Source: Aphelenchoides besseyi (lineage: Eukaryota > Nematoda > Chromadorea > Rhabditida > Aphelenchoididae). From it: 64,000 nucleotides of DNA. The position numbers and the translations under genes were made by a program. The number at the start of each line of letters is the position of its first letter. Position 1 is the stretch's first letter. Shown here piece after piece: positions 24,867-35,579 of the stretch. Under the pieces are notes generated by a model that ran no database searches, was not told the origin of the DNA, and worked only from the letters and a program-made list of their open reading frames with translations. The stretch is taken from positions 1,364,001-1,428,000 of the forward strand of contig JAMPIQ010000003.1 in NCBI GenBank assembly GCA_024699855.1, read 5' to 3'.

Positions 24867-25465
24867 GTTCACAATTAGGTTTTAAGTTGTTTGTTCTTCC
24901 TTGCCACAACCCGCACAAAATGGCCATACGCTGAGAATACCGGTTTTGTTCTTTTTCCATTTGTTTCTTGTTACTCGTAATCACGTATCGATACCAAATT
25001 TCTATTCGTTATAAAAAAAGGTTTTTGTAAAATTTCGTCGATGGAATTCATCGATGATAAAAACTGCAAAACCAATGAGTATCCCCCGGTGAGATGAAAC
25101 CTCGGTATTTTCCTTCCCACCAAGGGGCCTCATTGGATTCATCTCACACGGCAGGACTTTTTCTTGACCACTCGGCCACGCGACCACACACTCCACTTGG
25201 CCAAAAGAGCGAATTTATGGCGCCGCTCTCGACTCAAAGGGCCCGCTAAACCCACGAATTTAAATTGTTAAAAGGGAATTTAATCGCACGTTCTAATTAA
25301 CAAGAAACGGAGAAGCACAGGAATTGCACATGACTAAACTGAGCGGTTGGATCGATGGAAAATGCGTTGACGACGAAGCGGAAGAAGCAATTGAGCGTAA
25401 AGCCGAGGGATCCAAACGATGAGACTGAGAGTTTTAAAGCATTGTGAGATTAGTTAGACGTTCGT
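24867..25465. other. Intergenic with a tRNA-like relic
   Basis: Convergent 3' flanks of DBT (+) and aquaporin (-). On the minus strand around 25080-25192 there is GTGGCCGAGTGGTCAAG, a perfect box A of class II tRNAs, followed by AATCCAATGAGGCCCCTTGG (reminiscent of tRNA-Ser) and a degenerate box B (GAGGTTTCATCTCACC). No acceptor stem pairing is evident. Confidence 0.4.
25080..25192 (-). ncRNA. Decayed tRNA-Ser-like sequence
   Basis: Box A TGGCCGAGTGG is intact. The box B equivalent GGTTTCATCTC departs from GGTTCGAATCC and the ends do not pair into an acceptor stem. Best read as a tRNA pseudogene or tRNA-derived SINE head. Confidence 0.3.
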
Positions 25466-26640
25466 TCAGGCAACCAATTCGGCAGTTTGCGGTTTGCTGA
25501 AGCGAAATCAGAATGTTCAGATCGTTCGATGGGGACTCACTCTTTTTGATGGGTGATCACGTGAAGTTCGCTGCCGTTTTGTGTGGCAACGATTTGATAG
25601 TCGCTGCTTTCCGGAGTTTGGAATCCGACTAAAATCTCGTAAATCCAACCGCCGACAATCGCACCAATGAACGGTCCAACAATCGGAACAATCCACCAGT
25701 TGTTGAAGCCGAAAACTCCAGTGCCGTAGCCGAAGATCATAGTAAAAAGTCGAGGTCCGAAATCTCTTGCCGGGTTGCATCTAAGGCAAAAAACGATGAT
25801 TGGAAAGTCGACGACAAGAACTTACGGGTAGCCGGCATTCAAAGCGAAAGCCGATCCGATCAAAACGAATCCCGTGCCAATAACAAACGGTTGAACCCAA
25901 CTAAATTGATGGTACTTATAGCACAGTTGTCTTGATCTTACGTTGGATAATTGTTGCGTTTGTCGACGGTATGAGCGATAATCAAACAGAAAACGGCAGT
26001 AGCTACGATCTAAAACCCAATGATTAAATTTGTTGTCTCAGCGACTGCTTACTTGATCCAAGAGACCATTGAAGAATCCGAGATGAGCAGCGGGATAGGA
26101 CTAAAAATAAACGTTCAGTTGCTATTGGATTTCAAGCTTACGGCAAAAATATGCGCTGTGGCACGACTTCCGTAGATTTGACGTTCACCACCGTCAAATG
26201 TGGAAATTGCATCAGAATAAACGATGTACGTGACAAGAGCGCCGAAGAACGCACCCAAAGTTTGAACCAAAACATACAAAGCAAACTTCAGGGCGCTAAT
26301 TTGACGGAAAGTCAAGAACATTAATGAGACCGCCGGGTTGATATGACCGCCTGAAAACGAAACAGTAAGACTTTAACATTAATGCGACAACCTGAGACTC
26401 TTGCACAAACGGCAATTCCGAATGCGATACCAAGACCAACGCCCAAATTGATGTTGACCATTTGATTCGGTTTGCTGTGCAACACCGATTGTGACACAGT
26501 GCTGCTGATGGCAAGCTAAAGATTGTTGTAAAGTCTGCAAAGAAGCAACTTACAACCAAAATCGCGGTACCAAGGAATTCGCCCAAAAGCGCTTTCGCCA
26601 ACTCGTTTTTAATGGACAATTTTTCGCGAAGTTTCTCCAT
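25466..26640 (-). CDS. Aquaglyceroporin (MIP family)
   Basis: Six-helix channel for water and glycerol. ATG 26640 (MEKLREKLSIKNELAKALLG), TM1 EFLGTAILV, then VNINLGVGLGIAFGIAV, the first NPA box in GGHINPAVSLMFLTFRQ, GAFFGALVTYIVYSDA, WVQPFVIGTGFVLIGSAFA, the second box AGYPCNPARDFGPRLF and WWIVPIVGPFIGAIVGG. The Asp after the second NPAR and the length of loop E mark the glycerol-permeable subgroup (C. elegans AQP-1/2/3/7/8 type). An unspliced reading stops at 25537, but GTGAGT...CGCTTCAG removes an intron and gives a final exon ending KPQTAELVA, stop TGA 25466-25468. Confidence 0.93.
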
Positions 26641-27921
26641 TTCGAATCGAACTGAAATCTTGGAATTAGTCTCAAATTCGTAAAGAACATCGCGCTAATT
26701 CGATGAAAAGCAAAAACACAAACCGTAGGGACGTCTATGAATGCAGCGGTGGTAATCTAATTCGAGGGAGAGGACCTCGCCCGTTCAATAGGGGGTCCAT
26801 GACAACAAAATCAAAACTCGTCACTCCCCTTCGTACTCTCGATCAGACCATAAAAAATAGTTTTTGCAACAGAGCGCCGAGTGAAAAACACTTTTTTCGT
26901 GCGTCTGTGACTCCGACGATTGAAATTTCTTACCACAAGGTCGTCGCCGTTCAGCACCTCGTTCGAAAAGTGGACGCGCAGAGTCGTTTCCCTCAAACGA
27001 AAAGTAATTTCCGTCGTCGTTCCGGAAACTTTCTTTCGTAAAGTCAAGAAAATTAATCCGTCGGGACGCAAAATTTGCGTGTAAACAAGCCGGAAGGAAA
27101 GAGGCGCCGTCATGAGTTTTTGGGCCAAAGAAACGTCCGAACAGATGCCACCTGCTTTCGACGTCCACCGGAACTTTTTTTGACGTGATGGATTTGTTGG
27201 TTGAACGAAATTACTCATCACAACCTCCGATTAAGTTCGCCCGGAAATTGATCTCCCCCAAAAAACTCGGTCCCACCGCTCGTCCATCGGCGTCGGATCT
27301 CATTTCACGCTTCGCCGAGAACGCAGCAGATTTTCCGGAGCGAAAACGGTCGGGAATCTGATTTCGATGTGCGCGTATTCCCTTGAGAGGCGACGTCGAG
27401 AAGTCGTGGCCCATCAAAGAAGACACCAAAAGGTTTCAATTTGACTCACTTATCATTCCGAATCTTCTCGTCCCTTCGGACGCCCAAAAATAAAATCCGC
27501 TCAAATTAATTTGTGGCCACGAAAATACAAAAACACGAGAAGTCGAGAGCTTTTGACACAACCTACGACTTCTGATCTCTCTCGTTGGATGGCGGCGAAA
27601 TGAAAATGCAAAAACCCTATTTGGTCGGTTGCCGCCAAAAGCTTCGAAATTCCTGACAAAAAACGCACAAAACAAATCGCCGGCAAAAGAAGAGTTCAGT
27701 CCCCGAGTTTGTTTACTTCGACTGTTCGTCGAAATCAAAGCGATGAGTCAGAGCGTAAGTTCTCGATCAAGTTCTCAAGAGCGTCGCTATTAGTTCCGAA
27801 TTTATTTGGAGTTCCTTACAGATTATTTCGTAGGTTACGGATGCAGTAAAGGCCATTGTTATGTTCAACAATATATTTTAATGGTTCCAACAGCAGAAAT
27901 TTACTTGAACATTTCACAAAT
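26641..27921. other. Upstream region of aquaporin, no supported gene
   Basis: 1.28 kb, relatively CG-rich up to about 27740. Overlapping frames on both strands (26811-27221 and 27436-27738 minus; 26703-27041 plus) have no motifs. A potential first exon ATGAGTCAGAGC followed by GTAAGT lies near 27741 (+), but acceptors downstream give only a 17-codon product. Confidence 0.4.
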
Positions 27922-28471
27922 TTAAGATCCGAAACCTCGGGTAGCAAATCCGACTATTGTATGTTGTAATCCAAAGATAAGCACATTTTTTTGAAGAACA
28001 TGAGACCGAATTCAAACTTATTGCCGTAATATTCATCGCCAATCCTTATATTGCTATTGCACCAACCATCACTACTAGGTGGTCCCAAATAGTCTTCCGG
28101 CGTCAGATGCAATCCGAATTCATCAAATTTTAAAGTGAACTCAGCTGTACTGTTACACGAAGCAAAATACGAATCTAGCGACGCTTGTCCTATTTGCTTC
28201 TTATACGCCAATGGAACTGTAAGCGATTCGTCGAGACCTAAGAGAAAGTTAGCTGGTCCCGGCTGATCGGACGTGTACTTTCCGAACAAGAATCTAAAAC
28301 CAGTTCAAATCACAACTGAATCATCTAAACTCACTCATCGACTTTAATTTGCCATTGGTCATTATCTTCATATGAAGTCGGCGATATTTGAGATATATTC
28401 ACCTAATCGTTAGCGCAACGTTCGGGAGTTTGATTACCGAAGCTCACAATTCCGGTCGTCAAGTCAGAACT
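27922..28471 (-). pseudogene. Aspartyl protease (pepsin family) C-terminal lobe, broken
   Basis: Minus-strand exons give LTTGIVSFGNQTPERC, WQIKVDEFLFGKYTS, FLLGLDESLTVPLAYKKQ, FGLHLTPEDYLGPP, FEFGLMFFKKMCLSLDYN and TIVGFATRGFGS, which follow the C-terminal lobe of nematode pepsin-like proteases. Three defects: a TAG at 28403-28405 just after CAND, where a Trp is usual; the second catalytic D-[ST]-G reads LDES; and a frame change near 27955-27965 separates SLDYN from TIVGFA. The N-terminal lobe is absent and an ionotropic-receptor fragment lies immediately upstream. Confidence 0.6.
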
Positions 28472-28479
28472 GAAATTTA

Positions 28480-29160
28480 CAATATCTTATTGATCCCAAT
28501 TTCATTAACCTGTCATAACTAAACACACCGAGTAGAATCGAGCATTGAAGTATGCAATACAAGCAAACAGAAAATAAACCACAGTTGACCTTTTCCGGTT
28601 GAATCAACTGCAATCGGATAACCCGCCAACCGCACTACAACAACTGTTTAGAGACGAGCAGAAATGATTACCTGAAGAACACTGACAGGCTTCTGTTTTA
28701 ATGTGTAAGCTTCAAAACGACGCACCAGCACACAGAAGGCCCATTGAGCCAAAACTGCGGCCGCGAATAAGAGCCAAATCTTCGTATCATAGGTCCTGAA
28801 GAATGACCACATTTGTGTCAAATTGTGATCTCGCTTCTGTCTCAGAAGCCTAGTGTGCACCTAAACATTCAATTTAGCCGGAACCAAAGCTCGTGCTAAC
28901 TTACATAGTACATAACTTCAGTAAACGCGAAGATCGTCTGACGGTGTTCTGTTCGCTGAAATCTCATTGCTATCAAATCCAAGGTGTTGTTCAGGAGCAT
29001 GTTTTCTAATTCCGGTAGACCAAAAGTTGCATCCTACAAGTCGAACTGAAGTGTTTTACTGTCAAATGAGATTACTGATTTCACGTAGCCCAGTAACTCA
29101 TAGGTGATCGGAACTATTTTCAAATTGGCATCGTGAGTCAGAAGGCTCAAAATCTGAAGC
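28480..29160 (-). pseudogene. Ionotropic (glutamate-like) receptor fragment
   Basis: Three minus-strand exons read ILSLLTHDANLKIVPITYEL, then ATFGLPELENMLLNNTLDLI with MRFQRTEHRQTIFAFTEVMYYV, then WSFFRTYDTKIWLLFAAAVL with AQWAFCVLVRRFEAYTL. This matches the ligand-binding S1 end and first membrane helix of iGluR/IR proteins (thin similarity, judged by pattern). A following stretch with WFIFCLLVLHTSMLDSTR resembles the later pore helix but is interrupted by stops. Neither the N-terminal domain nor S2 is found; the next sequence is a protease relic. Probably a decayed gene, though an incompletely modelled gene is possible. Confidence 0.45.
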
Positions 29161-29395
29161 CGGAAAGAATACTCTCAGTTCTGTTTGATTCATTTAATTG
29201 ACTTCGATCACAATAACATAGTGCATAGGCTTGAGGACACTAACGAATGGCTTCTTGTTTAACTAAAAGTAGCAATCGGTAGTTTGACGACGAGATCCAC
29301 TTGTTTTGGCTGTTTAAGCGGAAGTATTGAATTTTGCTTCAGTACATTGCAAGATGTTGACAAACAAAAGCCAAGGAATGGTACGACAAAATATG

Positions 29396-30822
29396 TTATG
29401 AAATTGGTGACAACGAAAAGTGTGGAATCGGATTTCTTTGCAGTTTCATTTCGGTGAGGGTTCCGTTCATTTTGAACACGCTCGATCGACGTCGTCCATT
29501 CAATTGCAGCCAACGCATCGCCGTTCTTCTGTACGGACGAATGAATAACGTCGTCGAAATGGGACAGAAGATGAAGGACAAGTTCATCAGAATCGAATAC
29601 AAGAAACCGAACCACGGGAAATCGGCACACGAGTTGATGGCGTAGGCCGTGTAGCCGGAAGGGAAGATATACGATAGAAGTGGGAAGAAGGCCTGAAAAT
29701 AAAGTGACTTCAGGATTCATTTCCGCTCCTACATTGAACATCAGCACTCGATCCATAGCACGGTTCAAACGACGCGTAGTCGTCGAAATGGTTGGTCCCG
29801 ATCGCAAGACCCGTCGAATTCGAAAGACACAGAAAACAATGATCGAGTAGTCGATGAGCATTGTAATCGCAAAAATTGCATGAATATGCGAAGGCACCTT
29901 ATTGTCCTACGATCCAAGATAAACGTGAATTCAAAAGTCCACTTACCACTTCGAAGATTTCCGTTTTGCTCAACTGAAATCCCACGTGCTTCAGAATCAA
30001 CACTCGATTCTCGATTGTACGTGAATTCGACGTTTCGAACAAACTCATTCCTTTCACAACAGAGAAACTGTAGAGGAAAAACGAACAGATCGGGACCGAA
30101 GCGTAGAGAAAGAACGGCAACGACTTTGGCGGCGTTCGACTGAGAAGATGGAGATTATTTCACCAGAAACAAACTCACTTCTTGACTAAATGTAGCCGAT
30201 ACAAGAACATGTACGTAGCAAACGACCAACAAGTGATCGTTGAAACCGATGCGGCGGTTATGATCGTTGAATTGAGGAATTGGTTCGAGAAGTGGAAGCC
30301 GTTGTTCGCAAATGTTAGCAACCGTCCATGGGTTATGTACGGCATCTGAAAGGCCTTTCATTCAGTGGTAGCTGTTGCCAAAATTGGATGTGTCAATTGA
30401 CATGTGATATTTCAGTTTCTTCAACTAACTCCGAAGTTCAACGGTATTTTTGATCGAGCACTTGTGCTCCGATGACGTTCGATTGTTGTGATGCAAAGAC
30501 AAAAGTTACTGAACCTACGGGCATCGACAGGAAAGTAATGGAACAGTAAAAAGTTTCGAGCACCGCAGCAAAGAGAACGATTCCACGGAAATTGGACAGC
30601 GAATTCGAATTGACGAGAATAATCGAAATCAAAAGAAAATTGGCAAGAAAGCCGAGAGAGCACATGCAAACGATTATAATTCGATGGACCACTGAAATCA
30701 ACTGCCTGATCTGAAGTCAAACACGTGAACTCACCCAACAGGTAGTTGCGATCAACAGCTGGATCGTCAAATTGAACGATCTCGTTGCCGTTCGAATCCA
30801 CGCTAAAACAGTTCGTTTCCAT
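29396..30822 (-). CDS. Seven-transmembrane chemoreceptor (srd/str-type)
   Basis: ATG 30822 (METNCFSVDSNGNEIVQFDD), stop at 29396-29398. Hydrophobic segments in order: IIIVCMCSLGFLANFLLISI, FRGIVLFAAVLETFYCSITF, NSTIITAASVSTITCWSFAT, PFFLYASVPICSFFLYSFSV, IHAIFAITMLIDYSIIVFCV, TRRLNRAMDRVLMFN, QAFFPLLSYIFPSGYTAYA and FLYSILMNLSFIFCPISTTL, ending in FIRPYRRTAM. Pattern typical of Str-superfamily odorant receptors. Distant paralog of the receptor at 4200-5453, sharing the TR.LN..MD..L motif before TM6. The exon boundary after TM2/3 (about 30350-30480) is uncertain. Confidence 0.7.
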
Positions 30823-31138
30823 CTTGAACCAAAAAACAAACCCAAACGAATCAGCTTCTGTGCCACGAACCCTTCGGATTCGATTAGCTCGTCAAAATAT
30901 TTTTGCAATAACAGGAAAACTAATTGGATAACACACGACTAGACGTCCGTAAATATGCGAATTAAGTTTTGACATCGTTAACATGATTAGCGAATTGAGG
31001 TCCAAACACTTGAAGGTTCAATCGAGTACCTTGTTCTATTTCTCGACTACATGGCTACTGTCTATTAAGCTCGGGTCGAAATGAGATTACATGCATTAGT
31101 TTATTAAAAGTTCGCACATTGGTTTACAACGTTTTCAT
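30823..31138. other. Intergenic, no feature seen
   Basis: 316 bp between the chemoreceptor start and the cathepsin B stop, both on the minus strand. A minus-strand AATAAA (TTTATT near 31100) could end the protease transcript. Confidence 0.5.
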
Positions 31139-32416
31139 TCAATCCTTGAGGACATTTCCCGCGAAAGACCACTTTTCGAAGTTGCATTCGTTGTTTCCAC
31201 GACGAATCTTGAAGAAACCTTTGTCTCCCCAATTAACACCCCACGAGTTTGCAGCTAAAAAGAACTTCTAGACAGGATAGTGGATTGAAAACTTACCGAG
31301 CCAGTACTGAGTTCCATTATCAACACCCCAACCAATGAGCTGAAATTCACTAAGCAAACCAAATTTTTCTTCGACTCACTCGAACTCCATGTCCACCAAC
31401 ATAGTTGCCACTGACGTGTTGGTAGATTCCCGACTTGTAGTTATAGAAATCGTAGTAGACATCGAACTGAGCAACGATCGACCCGTTGGCCAAAATCTCC
31501 GCTTGAGCAGCCGCTGTGTTGTTGTAGAAAATCTTATTGTATCCACCTTTCTTCTTGTCATTTGGATAAGTTGGAGATGTGTACGATGCTTGGCAACTCT
31601 TTTTGCACGTTCGATTTGCTGGTGGAGATTGTCCTGGAGCAACTTCGTAGGGTTTGCATCCTTCGCCTTAACAGACTTCTTGAAGAGTAGCTATTTCGAC
31701 TTTACCTCCGTATTGTCCTCCGGTTACAATGCCTACAGTGTCGAACCAATCGAAAGCTTTGTAAACATAGCCGCCGTTGCAACTAGAATACACAGAACAT
31801 AGAAAAGATTCCATTGAACAGTTACTACCCGTTGTCGGAAGGAGTACAATTGAAACAACAACTGACAATGTCCCACGAGCTGATCGGCAATTTTGCAGTT
31901 CCGTTGTAGAGAATACAACGGCGATCTTGAATAACACTAGCGGTGGAAACAGCCCAACACGATCCACAACCTTAAATGACGTGTCTATAAAGACAACAAG
32001 CAGAAGACTTGCTCGCTTGATTAGGAATCGCATTGAAGGTTCCATTGCACTTCGGCCATTTGGTTCGGACGTCAAAAGAAGTTGGAATGCTAACTGCCGA
32101 CGTTAATTGAGGGCCTTCGGCCGGTTGTTGTTTTTGGAATATTGCTGCTTGCTCGGGAGTTGGCGAAAGAGCACCAAGGAATTGACGAAGATCTGCGATG
32201 CTCAAGTTTTCGAAACGTGGATAAACTTGGGCCTGAAAACCGGTTAGGTGATCATTGGAACTCGAGACCAACTTTGAATGTTGTGGCCTTGGAGTTGATG
32301 AAATCCACAAGATCCTTTCCGATAGGAAACTTCACATCGATGAGATTTCCTTTATCCGACGGCACTAATTGAGCTGTCGCAACGGAGAGAAGACTCACAA
32401 GTACGATCAGAGACAT
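31139..32416 (-). CDS. Cathepsin B-like cysteine protease (C1A)
   Basis: Secreted or lysosomal papain-family protease. ATG 32416, signal peptide MSLIVLVSLLSVATA; propeptide containing FENLSIADLRQFLGALSP; mature start IPTSFDVRTKWPKC. The active-site Cys is in NQASCGSCWAVS, which is in frame only if a GC-AG intron (31971-32012) is removed. CNGGYVYKAFDWF follows, then an intron removes an apparent in-frame stop, joining GGQYGG to EGCKPYEVAP. CKKSCQASYTSPTYP marks the cathepsin B region. The catalytic His is in YVGGHGVRLIGWG and the Asn in LAANSWGVNWGDKG. The two His residues of the classical occluding loop are not evident. Stop TGA 31139-31141. Likely digestive (cpr-type). Confidence 0.9.
31971..32012 (-). 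other. GC-AG intron in cathepsin B gene
   Basis: Minus-strand donor GCGA|GCAAGTCTTC and acceptor TCATTTAAG|GTTGTGG, 42 bp. Only this splice places SCGSCWA in frame with the propeptide exon. Confidence 0.65.
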
Positions 32417-32460
32417 TTGGATTGAACGATTGGAGTGTGAAGAGAAACCGATTCTATCGT

Positions 32461-32470
32461 CTTTTTATAT
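32461..32470 (-). promoter_or_regulatory. TATA box upstream of cathepsin B
   Basis: ATATAAAAAG on the minus strand, about 45-55 bp before the ATG at 32416; position fits a core promoter with a short leader. Confidence 0.5.
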
Positions 32471-32479
32471 CAAACTGTT

Positions 32480-33229
32480 GGTTCCTGGTGTATGTCCGGA
32501 TGCAACAAAAAGCATATGGTTGGAAGGCAAATTTGCAGCAACCTCCTGATTTTCGATCAGATCACCGCCGTCGACCCACGCAGCAACTGTTTGTGATCTG
32601 AGTTCGAACGATTACCAACCGATTATGATCGCTTTGCATAAATCACGTGGGATTATGTACAGTTGGAACTTCCTATCATACCAATTGCCATACGGTCAGT
32701 TAAACGCTTCGATCCTTTTTCTCATTTTGTTTACAAGAGCTACAGCTCTGTAGCTACAGGTGCATTTGAGATGGTGTTTCAAATCGAATTGCCTTCATCT
32801 CTTGCTTCCTTTGGTGCAAGAGATCTCATTTAAGTTCTTTAAAATTAGATTCTTTGTCGTTGAAACTCCAGGAGTATAGCAGTTGAAATGGTTCTTGTGA
32901 TGAATAGCTTATTGTTGACATGTTTTTGGTCAAATTTTCGAGTTCGTTTGGTGCCGCCAGAAAAGAAACCCGGAAACAATTTTTGAATCGCTAATTTCTA
33001 CGAATTTGTATCTTATGCATGTAAACAACTTTGGATAACTAATTGTCCGAGAATTTGCATATCACAACATACGACGATCTTATCGTTTCTGAACTTCTAA
33101 ATGACAAACTTGATTGAGAAGCCCACTGAGACATCTGGATGGACATCACTTGTTTGCTTATACATTGATTAAGAGCAGTCTTTCGGATAAAAAGTTTATG
33201 TCTACTTGTGGTTCTATTGAACAATAAGG
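32480..33229. other. Intergenic, no supported gene
   Basis: Upstream of the protease. The minus-strand frame at 33039-33278 overlaps the exon below and lacks motifs. Includes a local GAGCTACAGCTCTGTAGCTACAG palindromic run near 32738, too short to interpret. Confidence 0.4.
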
Positions 33230-33613
33230 TCAAGACAAACGATGTTTTCTGTGTCGTAAAAGTGGTTGGAGTTTGCATTCAAGGTACCGTCGAACATTCT
33301 TAACAATGATCTCTGTGGTCAAATTGAAGAATGCAAAGTCACAGAGACCGAATCCGACGATTCCGAGCCCAGTGTACGGTGCCAAAGCTAAAACTACCAA
33401 TTGAGATGCAAAGCTCGTGAACTCACTCAGAGCAGCGAAAATCGTATGTTTAGGGCACGGCCGAATGACGGACGCCAAAATGAACGAGCCGAACACACTG
33501 ACTTTGTCATGAAATTCCGTTAAGATTCCTTGAACGAACGAAACTGGACCATCTGTTGGTTGTGCAAAGCGACGAGTTCCTTCTTCCTCGTTGTAAACGT
33601 ATTCTTTTTCGTC
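33230..33613 (-). CDS. Exon of a predicted membrane protein, unknown
   Basis: Continuous minus-strand frame beginning near a CCGTAG acceptor: DEKEYVYNEEEGTRRFAQPT, then FHDKVSVFGSFILASVI, KHTIFAALSEFTSFASQLVV, LAPYTGLGIVGFGLCDFAFF, LTTEIIVKNVRRYLE and a basic tail KLQPLLRHRKHRLS, with a stop at 33230. It holds two or three hydrophobic spans. Upstream minus-strand exons may exist (GVHNTMNCSIGLNAKEDFV near 33690; YMNLSVGTPG near 33960; a signal-like MRSLVFILLLIHQRHG near 34060 with a TGA in frame), but I could not build a clean model. Could be a membrane protein gene or a decayed one. Confidence 0.35.
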   Translation of the reverse strand, partial: DEKEYVYNEEEGTRRFAQPTDGPVSFVQGILTEFHDKVSVFGSFILASVIRPCPKHTIFAALSEFTSFASQLVVLALAPYTGLGIVGFGLCDFAFFNLTTEIIVKNVRRYLECKLQPLLRHRKHRLS

Positions 33614-33619
33614 TACGGC

Positions 33620-34753
33620 AAATTATTTGTATAGCACTTTTATGTTGGTTGCAATCTAAAGTTCAATCCATTTGTTCGCGAACATAAACAAACCACAAAG
33701 TCTTCTTTTGCATTGAGTCCAATGCTACAATTCATAGTGTTGTGAACGCCACCTTCATAATGAAAGGTAGAAGACGCACTAACTGATTTTTATGAAAATT
33801 CTATTCTTATGTCTTACCGTGGGTTATATCCATATAGATCTGTTTGTTTGTTGCGGAGTAGAAGTGTTGGGATGCTCGTTGATAATCTCATGGAAACAGT
33901 TAAGTTTCTAGCTAAATCCATTGATTTCTAATAAAATCTGAGTCTCATTACCCGGTGTCCCGACGGATAAGTTCATATAACAGTTGTAATCGTCTTTGAC
34001 AAACGGTCAGTCAATGACTCGACCGTGACGCTGGTGAATAAGGAGCAGAATAAAAACTAATGATCTCATCGCTTTTTGATAATCAACTACTTGTTTTTTT
34101 GATTTATATCGTTCTTATTACCGTTAACTTCTGCTTATACGTCTGTGAAGCACAACACTTGATGCAACACTTATGCTGAAAAGCGCTGCAATTGCTCTTA
34201 TCGCAAAAACAGTTTGAAGATTGGGTTTCACAAGCTCTTTATTAACTCATCCAGTAGTCTTGTTTGATGTGTTGATGTGTTTAGATGTCAGCATAAGCTT
34301 CTAATCAATTTTTCGATTTTTGCAGAAATCTTATCACTTACAATAAGAAGTTGCATCGGTGATTTCAACCTTTAGCGATTACTGCGAGTCTACTGCACAT
34401 CTTCGTTTGAATAACGAACTTGAAATCCGTGGAGTTGTCTAACCACGACTAAACTCTTCAACTGAACAGAGCATCCGCTTTTTGTGATCTTTGCAACTTT
34501 AGCTATTGAGTTTGGAGATCAAGTCAACTATTTCGAAAGATTTGTGATGTGAACATTAGAAAGCTTTTCATCATCTGGAAACAGACTAGAAATTTTCTTT
34601 GATGAACGACGAGAATAATTAAAACATCATTGAATATCAACAAGTAAATTCTTGAACAAAATATACAAAAACGCAAGTTGGTTCGAGTAAAAAACTTCTC
34701 GTTTCTGGTTGTCTCGAAACATTCAGTCAATTGCTCTTGTTTTTGCTCTCAAA
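33620..34753. other. Unresolved region upstream of 33230 exon
   Basis: Contains the candidate minus-strand exons named for 33230-33613, but no coherent gene. AT-rich from 34100 on. Confidence 0.35.
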
Positions 34754-34911
34754 ATGTTTCTTCTAGCCGTTCTTCTGGTACTTCTCGTGATCATCAACGG
34801 TGTCAATGGTAAAGAATCTTGGTAAGTACAAAAACGGCTATCATTCTTTGATCTACGATGTTTAGTCAAGACGACAAAGACGCGGCAGCGGCCACCGCGA
34901 TAACTCTCTAA
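34754..34911 (+). CDS. Tiny secreted peptide candidate
   Basis: ATG 34754, strong signal peptide MFLLAVLLVLLVIINGVNG, then KESC across a 40-odd-bp intron (GTAAGT...TGTTTAG) to QDDKDAAAATAITL and TAA 34909-34911, 37 residues in total. The intron is canonical. Downstream DNA up to 35060 keeps protein-like composition and splice-like sites, so a longer product or a decayed gene is possible. AATAAA near 35116. Function unknown. Confidence 0.35.
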
Positions 34912-35579
34912 ATCGTTTACAGTGCCGTCTCGTACAGTAGTTCTGCCGGCTGAATTGCTGCTTCGGTGTTCGCTTCGATCACTCTCGCGTAAGCTCGCTG
35001 ATCGTTTTGATTGTTAGTCTAGTTTTTAGGAAACGCAATCAAGAGGATCACGATGTTGTGTAGAAAGAAAAAACTCCCGACATTACCGTGCGTTAACGTT
35101 GTCAGTTAGTTAAAATAAAATTGTATTTTAATCGTGGAAGATGTTCTTGAATTGACAAGAAAATTGTTTGAAGCAGACGGGTGGACAGCAGATACCGATC
35201 GAACAAACTGGCTACCAACCGTCCGGTTTTTTTCATCGGTATCTACTTTTGTGTTGATTTTTGAAACCTATCAAACAGCCTTCACAAGACTGCGTATTTG
35301 AAGTTGAGCAGAAATCAAGAGCTACTCGTGTAACTTCTGGTTTTTCTTGTTATGACGAGTGACAGTGCAAATAGAGATCTTCACTTTCTACTAAACAGCT
35401 TATAAAGCACTTCAACATCCGTTAACTAGTTGATTTTGGAAGTGAGTTCAATCACACGTTTTCAATGTTCCGAAAAGTCGTCACGATTGCTTTGTTTAAT
35501 TCGAAGCCAAATATTGGCAGTGAAATGGAGAAATTTACAATCGAATGTGATCAGGTTCAAAGAAAAGGAAAATTTGCGT
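34912..35579. other. Intergenic
   Basis: Contains the poly(A) signal of the peptide candidate near 35116 and a short plus-strand frame at 35430-35738 that overlaps the antisense of the kinase 3' end. No independent gene supported. Confidence 0.45.

Noticed and set aside
25537..25541. Aquaporin stop at the end of HVITHQKE
   Set aside because: GTGAGT overlaps the stop, and a clean 40-odd-bp intron leads to a further exon; the spliced ending at 25466 is preferred.
26811..27738. Several minus-strand frames of 100-136 codons upstream of aquaporin
   Set aside because: They overlap each other in different frames and lack motifs; treated as chance frames.
31668..31680. TAA apparently interrupting the cathepsin B frame
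   Set aside because: It lies in a short intron (GTAAAG...GTTAAG) whose removal joins GGQYGG to EGCKPYEV, matching the family, so the gene is not broken here.
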